The translations under genes were made by a program, and so were the position numbers. Source: Mucilaginibacter sabulilitoris (GTDB taxonomy: Bacteria; Bacteroidota; Bacteroidia; Sphingobacteriales; Sphingobacteriaceae). From it: a DNA stretch of 64,000 nucleotides. The stretch is taken from positions 310,001 through 374,000 of the forward strand of contig NZ_CP139558.1 of the NCBI RefSeq assembly GCF_034262375.1, read 5' to 3'. Below are positions 59,335 through 64,000 of the stretch, piece after piece; the first letter of the stretch is position 1; every line of letters begins with the position of its first letter. The notes beneath the pieces were generated by a model, which worked only from the letters and a program-made list of their open reading frames with translations, made no database searches and was not told the origin of the DNA.

Positions 59335-60219
59335 ATGACTACCAGACGTTCATTTCTCAAAACTTCGGCGTTGCTTTCGGCCGGACTTTTAGCGGCACCT
59401 AATTTATTTGCCTACGACAAAAAATACATCGGTCTGCAATTATACACCATTCGCGATGCCATGGCTAAAGACCCGGCAGCTTCACTGGCTAAAGTGGCGC
59501 AAGTGGGCTATAACTCTGTAGAAGGTGCTACCTACACCGGTAATGAGCTATTTTACGGAATGGATGCCAAGGCATTCAAGGCCCTGTTAAAACAAAGCGG
59601 ACTGATTATGCCAAGTGCGCATTACAGATTGGGCGAGGAACTGGTTAACGGCGCTTCGCAAAAAGGAACAATTTTGAACGACTGGGAAAAGGCGGTGGCA
59701 GATGCGGCCGAAGTTGGTATAAAATATATGGTGTGCGCTTATTTGTCGCAACCAGAACGCGGTTCGCTTGACCATTATAAAAAAGTAGCCGACGATTTTA
59801 ATAAAGCAGGCGAAACCTGTAAAAAAGCGGGCATCCAGCTTTGTTACCATAATCACGACTTTGAATTTATACAGGAAGACGGCAAATTCCCTTATGAAAC
59901 CATTTTAAAGAATACCGATAAAAACCTGGTAAAATTTGAAATGGACCTGTACTGGATAACCAAAGCCAACCAGGACCCAATTGCGCTGTTTAATGAAAAC
60001 CCAGGCCGTTTCCCGTTATGGCATGTTAAGGATCTGGACAAAACTCCGGAAAGAAACTTCACGGAAGTGGGCAATGGCATTATCGACTTTAAAAAGATCT
60101 TCGCTCAATCAAAAAAAGCCGGGTTACAGTATTTCTTTGTAGAGCAGGATAAATGCCCGGGTGACCCGTTTGACAGCATTACCCAAAGCATTACTTATAT
60201 CAAAAAGAACCTGGTATAA
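59335..60219 (+). CDS. Sugar phosphate isomerase/epimerase family protein, exported
   Basis: 294 residues with a Tat signal (TTRRSFLKTSALLSAGLLAA), then an AP-endonuclease-2 TIM barrel: YIGLQLYTIRDAMAKDPAAS (about 31-50), QLCYHNHDFEF with metal His-Asn-His (about 162-172), KFEMDLYWITKA (Asp, about 201-212) and FFVEQDKCPGDPF (metal Glu, about 267-279). The metal site is typical of isomerases acting on sugar or keto-sugar substrates. Export suggests a periplasmic substrate. Follows the NIPSNAP gene by 80 bases; a terminator ends the unit at 60281. Confidence 0.92.
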   Translation: MTTRRSFLKTSALLSAGLLAAPNLFAYDKKYIGLQLYTIRDAMAKDPAASLAKVAQVGYNSVEGATYTGNELFYGMDAKAFKALLKQSGLIMPSAHYRLGEELVNGASQKGTILNDWEKAVADAAEVGIKYMVCAYLSQPERGSLDHYKKVADDFNKAGETCKKAGIQLCYHNHDFEFIQEDGKFPYETILKNTDKNLVKFEMDLYWITKANQDPIALFNENPGRFPLWHVKDLDKTPERNFTEVGNGIIDFKKIFAQSKKAGLQYFFVEQDKCPGDPFDSITQSITYIKKNLV

Positions 60220-60246
60220 AAACTTTGTTACAATAACACATTAAAT

Positions 60247-60281
60247 AAAGACCATCGTTTAAACCTAAAGCGATGGTCTTT
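60247..60281 (+). terminator. Intrinsic terminator after the isomerase gene
   Basis: AAAGACCATCG stem and its inverse CGATGGTCTTT around a 13-base loop, followed by TTACTTTA on the plus strand. Confidence 0.85.
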
Positions 60282-60327
60282 TACTTTATCATATTAGATC
60301 GCTTCCTGTCTTAATATATTACTAAGT

Positions 60328-60501
60328 ATGGAAACAAATAACAATATGATAAAATTTTTGCTGATCATTCTGGCAGCATCATTCTTGTTTACCTGTGTGG
60401 CAGAGGCACAATCTGAAAAACGGATGGCCAACAGCGGTCCAATGCCATTATCCCCTTTAAACTATCAAAGTAATAAGCAGCAGTTTTGTAACCATACATA
60501 A
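60328..60501 (+). CDS. Small secreted protein, function unknown
   Basis: 57-residue ORF between the isomerase and the alpha/beta hydrolase, too short for routine calling. It begins METNNNMIKFLLIILAASFL and has a signal-peptide-like helix (8-25) with cleavage near AEA-QSE, leaving a short 28-residue mature peptide rich in Pro, Asn and Gln (residues MPLSPLNYQSNKQQFCNHT at the end). The start is 47 bases after the terminator. No family recognised; it may be a small secreted peptide or a decayed gene. An internal ATG at residue 7 is an alternative start. Confidence 0.45.
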   Translation: METNNNMIKFLLIILAASFLFTCVAEAQSEKRMANSGPMPLSPLNYQSNKQQFCNHT

Positions 60502-60557
60502 CACTCTAAAAACGGCAATAAAATTGGCTATTCATTATTTATTTATAAAATTGCCCG

Positions 60558-61703
60558 ATGATCCGTTTCCTGCTGGCCATTTTACTATTGCTGATATCAT
60601 TACTGGCTGTTTTTAGGGCTCCCGAATATCATTTGTGGATGCTGGCTATTTTGGTCACCGAGTTTCCATGGATATTTATGGCGCTTACAATTGGACTGAT
60701 TTTAATGGGTTTTTATACAAATAAATATCATCTTGCTGGCACTACAACTGCCATTATCGCCCTTATGCTTTTTACTTCGCCAATAATAAGGGCTTACACC
60801 GTAGCAGGTAGTTTAAAACAGGCTTTTACGCAGGCCTTTGCCCCAGACGACAGTAGTACCGACAGTCTCGGCAACTTGGTACCTTTTAGCTTTTGGAAGC
60901 AGTTTAGCCGTACAACAAAGATAGCCTGTAGGCAGATTACATATAGCAACCCTATCGGGGCAAATTTAACTCTTGATTACTACCCCTCACAACTCGCTGG
61001 AAAAAGGCCTTGCGTCATAGTAGTACATGGTGGTTCCTGGAGTAAGGGCGATAATAAACAATTGCCCGAGCTGAATAGCTACCTCGCAAGTATCGGCTAT
61101 AACGTGGCCGCTATCAATTACCGTTTGGCACCGGCTTTTCAAAATCCTGCCCCTATAATAGATATCCACGCCGCCATAAATTACCTGCGCGAACACGCCA
61201 CTGAATTGCGTGTAGATACCAATAATTTTGTTTTGCTTGGGCGATCGGCCGGGGCACAAGTAGCGTTGCTGGCTGCTTATACTTTAACAGAGCCAGGATT
61301 GAAAGGTGTTATTGATTATTATGGCCCGGCAGATATGGTTTGGGGTTATTCGGCACCTGCAAGTCCACTTGTTATGAATTCGCGCAAGGTAATGGAGAAT
61401 TATTTAGGCGGCAAGTACCGGCAAATCCCTCAAAAATATCATGAAAGTTCGCCGATTGAATTTGTAACACACCAAACCGTTCCAACACTTATCATTCACG
61501 GCGATAATGATGTGCTGGTTTCACCAGAGCACAGTACAAGGTTGAACGCAAAGCTGAAGCAAAACATTATCAAACATTTTTTGCTCAAACTTCCGTGGGC
61601 AACACATGGTTTCGATTATAATTTAAATGGCCCCGGAGGGCAGCTGGCAACTTATACTGTTGTAAGGTTTTTAAACCAGGTAGTTCCTTACAAACCCGAA
61701 TAA
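60558..61703 (+). CDS. Membrane-anchored alpha/beta hydrolase
   Basis: 381 residues. Three hydrophobic helices at the N-terminus (about 3-18, 36-52 and 62-80), then an esterase/lipase alpha/beta domain: VVHGGSW oxyanion loop (156-162), nucleophile Ser230 in LLGRSAGAQ, Asp in IIHGDNDVLV and His in WATHGFDYN. HGG and GxSxG mark the hormone-sensitive lipase-like type. The catalytic domain probably faces the periplasm. It converges with the MsrP-like gene; the stop codons overlap by 16 bases. Confidence 0.9.
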   Translation: MIRFLLAILLLLISLLAVFRAPEYHLWMLAILVTEFPWIFMALTIGLILMGFYTNKYHLAGTTTAIIALMLFTSPIIRAYTVAGSLKQAFTQAFAPDDSSTDSLGNLVPFSFWKQFSRTTKIACRQITYSNPIGANLTLDYYPSQLAGKRPCVIVVHGGSWSKGDNKQLPELNSYLASIGYNVAAINYRLAPAFQNPAPIIDIHAAINYLREHATELRVDTNNFVLLGRSAGAQVALLAAYTLTEPGLKGVIDYYGPADMVWGYSAPASPLVMNSRKVMENYLGGKYRQIPQKYHESSPIEFVTHQTVPTLIIHGDNDVLVSPEHSTRLNAKLKQNIIKHFLLKLPWATHGFDYNLNGPGGQLATYTVVRFLNQVVPYKPE

Positions 61704-62482
61704 TAATCATAACCCTGCTCAGCCCAGTAATCGCGTGGGCGGTTGTTGCTAAAGCTGATACTCCCTATACGTTTCAGGTTTTTGATGCCGTATTTAACCG
61801 GGATGATCAGCCTTAAAGGAGCCCCATGCCTTGGCGGCAGGGGTTGTTCATTTACCTCGTAGGCCAGTAAGGTTTGCGGGTGCATAGCGCTTGGCATGTC
61901 AATACCCACATAATATTCCTTATCGGGGGTTTCCATGCCTACATATTCCAGTTGGGCCTGGTCGTCGAGCTTATAATGGCTTATAAAATCGCTGAATTTT
62001 ACACCGCCCCAGTGCGATATCTGATCCCAACCCTCTACACATTTAAAATCATATATAATATCGGTTTTGGGCAATGTTTTTATTTCATCAATCGAAATCT
62101 TTAATACTTCGCCCGATTGCTTTTTTACCTGCAACCGCCATGCATCAACATCAATTTTCCCACCCGAACCTATATCGCTGTTATGCCGCACATTTTTGGC
62201 AGCCATATCTTTAGGATAGGTTTTTACCAGGTTATTGTTACTGAACACGCGGCGAAAGGCCAGTTCGGTTTTATTTAATGCCCGGCGCAAGGGTTTGCGC
62301 GCACCCGCGGTTACTGAGGTGGTTTCTTCAGGTGAGTTATATAACCATTTCCACCCTCCCCAGGCAGCGCCCGACAATACAATAAAGCTGCTGAATGAAA
62401 TAAAGTTACGCCGTGTGATCTTTTGTTCAACAGTAAGCGACCTTTTGGGCTTCTTGTTTTTTCTACTGAATGGGCTTTTCAT
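61688..62482 (-). CDS. Molybdopterin-dependent oxidoreductase, sulfite-oxidase/MsrP fold
   Basis: 264 residues from the ATG at 62482 (MKSPFSRKNKKPKRSL); the ATG at 62524 would overlap the upstream gene by 62 bases. The Tat-type segment KITRRNFISFSSFIVLSGAAW precedes a sulfite-oxidase Mo-cofactor domain: molybdenum-ligand Cys in YDFKCVEGWD, WGGVKFSDFI and HGAPLRLIIPVKYGIKNLK. Like MsrP, which repairs oxidised methionine in the periplasm. Its start overlaps the cytochrome b stop by 20 bases, so they are translationally coupled; the cytochrome is presumably the electron donor. Confidence 0.88.
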   Translation of the reverse strand: MKSPFSRKNKKPKRSLTVEQKITRRNFISFSSFIVLSGAAWGGWKWLYNSPEETTSVTAGARKPLRRALNKTELAFRRVFSNNNLVKTYPKDMAAKNVRHNSDIGSGGKIDVDAWRLQVKKQSGEVLKISIDEIKTLPKTDIIYDFKCVEGWDQISHWGGVKFSDFISHYKLDDQAQLEYVGMETPDKEYYVGIDMPSAMHPQTLLAYEVNEQPLPPRHGAPLRLIIPVKYGIKNLKRIGSISFSNNRPRDYWAEQGYDYYSGL

Positions 62483-63176
62483 CGGCTGGGGTGTTGGGTT
62501 CAATAATTGGTTTAGGTTTCTCATTTATAACTTCAAACCCGGAAATAACCGATCTGAAATTGTTCCACCCGGCAAGTATTACCTGCACCACATGGATCAT
62601 GAAGAAAAGCACATAACCAATGGTTAGCGCAAAATGAAATATACGGGCCAAATGATACCCGCCACAAAGCCATGTTAAATAGTAAAACTGTACCGGTTTA
62701 TAAATAGCCAGTCCGGTTATTAACGAGCCAAAACCCATCACAATAATGGTAGTATAGGCAATGCGCTGGGCAGCGTTATATTTGTTTTGAGGCGGCGCCA
62801 TTTTACGGATATGCAAATCATGCAGCAACACTAGCCAGGCTTCTTTAAACGATTTTTTTTGTGGCACAAGCTCCCGCCACTCGCCCGATATTATGGTGTA
62901 CATCACATACAAAATACCGTTAAGGGCAAAAAACCACATAAACAAAAAATGGAAGGCCATGCCTTCGGCCAGGCGATGCGGTATGTGCAGTTTATCGTAA
63001 AACCATTGCGGAAAAAAGCTGAAGTAAGTATGCCCAAACAGGGTGATCTTATATTCGTCGTTGGCCCAGTAAATGAGCATGCCGCTCCAGATCATGATCG
63101 TTAATATCGGAAAGTTTACCCAATGCGTCCAACGCATTATTAAGGGGTGTTTTTCTTTAATTACTTTCATATCCAC
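62463..63176 (-). CDS. Cytochrome b561-type membrane subunit
   Basis: 237 residues with four transmembrane helices (about 18-38, 70-92, 132-152 and 175-200). Heme-ligand His candidates lie in MRWTHWVNFP, EGMAFHFLFMW, FHFALTIGY and FMIHVVQVI, as in cytochrome b561/Ni-hydrogenase-like b subunits. It links the quinone pool to the periplasmic molybdoenzyme encoded next. The coupled start (20-base overlap) with the MsrP-like gene and the DUF1223 gene 5 bases upstream suggest one operon. Confidence 0.88.
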   Translation of the reverse strand: MDMKVIKEKHPLIMRWTHWVNFPILTIMIWSGMLIYWANDEYKITLFGHTYFSFFPQWFYDKLHIPHRLAEGMAFHFLFMWFFALNGILYVMYTIISGEWRELVPQKKSFKEAWLVLLHDLHIRKMAPPQNKYNAAQRIAYTTIIVMGFGSLITGLAIYKPVQFYYLTWLCGGYHLARIFHFALTIGYVLFFMIHVVQVILAGWNNFRSVISGFEVINEKPKPIIEPNTPADEKPIQ

Positions 63177-63181
63177 TTTAA

Positions 63182-63982
63182 TTATTTGTGGGCATTAATC
63201 GTCGCGTTAAAACCCGATTTTGCCGCTGCTAAAATTTTACCGTTTTCATTATTTTGAACAAAACCTATTATCTCCCAATTTTGCGCATTAAAATCAGTCG
63301 GCAAGGCGATAGATGCATTTCCGCCTGAACTCAAAGGCAGTTTCTGCATACTACGTACAATTTGGACATGCGACAACGTACGCCCACTATTTTCGCCTTT
63401 TTTGACACTTGTTTGTGCCCCCTTCTGCACCAGCGCCAAAAGCAAGCTGGTATTTTTTCCGGCATCCGCAGCCATGTATTTTACTCTGATATTATTATGA
63501 TCTGCCTGCGCGCTAAGTGTTAGCGTGGTAGCTGTACCCGTCTTTAATCCGGCGGTGATAGCGTTACGTAAAGTGCCTTCCTGCGAACCAACAAATTCTT
63601 TCTGACCATTCACTACTATCTGCGGGGTATAAACCGATTGCAGATTTAGCCATTTGGCATATTCATTTTGTCTTTTTGAATAATCGGCGCTGCTAAAAAC
63701 ATCTTTCCACCCTAGGCGGTTCCAGTAATCAACATGAAAAGCCAATATATAAACCGGCTTATCCTTGTTTTCTTTTTGTATACGTGCTACCAGAGCATCA
63801 GCCGGCGGGCAGCTTGAACAACCTTCCGACGTAAAAAGCTCCACAACGGCAAAACCTTTGCTATCTGGTTTTATAACATCCTTTTTGGCTATACTCGTTT
63901 CTTTGCGATTAACAAAGGCCGTTAAAATCATTACAGACAATGCAAAGCTGGCGGCAAGTGTAAATATTTTGATCGGTTTCAT
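63182..63982 (-). CDS. DUF1223 thioredoxin-like exported protein
   Basis: 266 residues with signal-anchor or signal peptide (5-24). Thioredoxin-like half: VVELFTSEGCSSCPPADAL with Cys55-x-x-Cys58 in a CSSCPP motif, followed by ILAFHVDYWNRLGWKDVFSS (about 82-101) and YTPQIVVNGQKEF with cis-Pro. C-terminal 100 residues form a beta-rich domain. The family is predicted to be a periplasmic thiol-disulfide protein; no activity is established. It is the first gene of the apparent DUF1223 / cytochrome b / MsrP-like operon, and its start is 18 bases from the window end. Confidence 0.9.
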   Translation of the reverse strand: MKPIKIFTLAASFALSVMILTAFVNRKETSIAKKDVIKPDSKGFAVVELFTSEGCSSCPPADALVARIQKENKDKPVYILAFHVDYWNRLGWKDVFSSADYSKRQNEYAKWLNLQSVYTPQIVVNGQKEFVGSQEGTLRNAITAGLKTGTATTLTLSAQADHNNIRVKYMAADAGKNTSLLLALVQKGAQTSVKKGENSGRTLSHVQIVRSMQKLPLSSGGNASIALPTDFNAQNWEIIGFVQNNENGKILAAAKSGFNATINAHK

Positions 63983-64000
63983 ATCGTGTTTAATTAACCT

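Overview
The window reads as chromosomal DNA of a Bacteroidota species, most likely family Sphingobacteriaceae and close to Mucilaginibacter. This is judged from protein character and gene order, not from a search. Supporting signs are Bacteroidota-type promoters (TTG, about 20 nt, TAnnTTTG) before genes at 960 and 53056, almost no Shine-Dalgarno sites, many Tat or lipoprotein signals on secreted enzymes, a SdhC-SdhA-SdhB operon with a single 260-residue cytochrome b, and several families of short palindromic repeats between genes. No rRNA, tRNA, CRISPR array, prophage or IS transposase was seen.

Layout. 1-6.2 kb: partial tag glycosylase (cut by the left edge), an AhpD-like protein, an outer-membrane barrel, a VOC protein converging on an alkyltransferase-like protein, trmB, a YtxH / Holin-X / hypothetical envelope trio and an AI-2E-type permease. 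6.2-12.6 kb: a sigma-54 NtrC-type response regulator followed by a 69-residue protein carrying only a histidine-kinase-like H-box, an outer-membrane barrel, an enoyl-CoA hydratase + B12-binding pair, and two secreted-protein genes that both look frameshifted at A-runs. 12.7-17.3 kb: pdeM and sdhCAB. 17.4-21 kb: a Tat-exported Gfo/Idh/MocA oxidoreductase and a GH20 hexosaminidase. 21.2-28 kb: a threonine operon (leader peptide, thrA, thrB, thrC, two paralogous lipoproteins, HAD phosphatase), all on the minus strand. 28-45.3 kb: rsgA, a serine hydrolase, a trans-sulfuration enzyme, dtd, a MazG-like protein, DUF4349, comB, gcvT, glycosyltransferases, rnhB, a SpoIIE-type phosphatase, a lone DppC-type permease, a flippase-like protein, a dienelactone hydrolase, and the 2Fe-2S and FAD subunits of a PaoABC-type aldehyde oxidoreductase without its molybdenum subunit. 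45.7-51.6 kb: an RRM protein, a GreA-like protein, and a GMC oxidoreductase / gluconate-dehydrogenase subunit 3 / DUF1080 set that fits 3-keto-glycoside metabolism. 51.9-64 kb: a serine hydrolase, CBS protein, EthD-like protein, DEAD helicase, GH43, cysM and epsC, NIPSNAP, a sugar isomerase/epimerase, an alpha/beta hydrolase, and a periplasmic redox set (MsrP-like molybdoenzyme, cytochrome b, DUF1223).

The strongest non-routine signal is a complete transcription attenuator in front of thrA. A 21-codon leader ORF with 5 Thr and 5 Ile codons ends over a 9-nt segment that is perfectly complementary to the 5' arm of an intrinsic terminator. The second is a GC-rich palindromic repeat that sits at gene ends and appears to have added coding sequence to the N-termini of ThrB and ComB and to supply the stop codon of gcvT.
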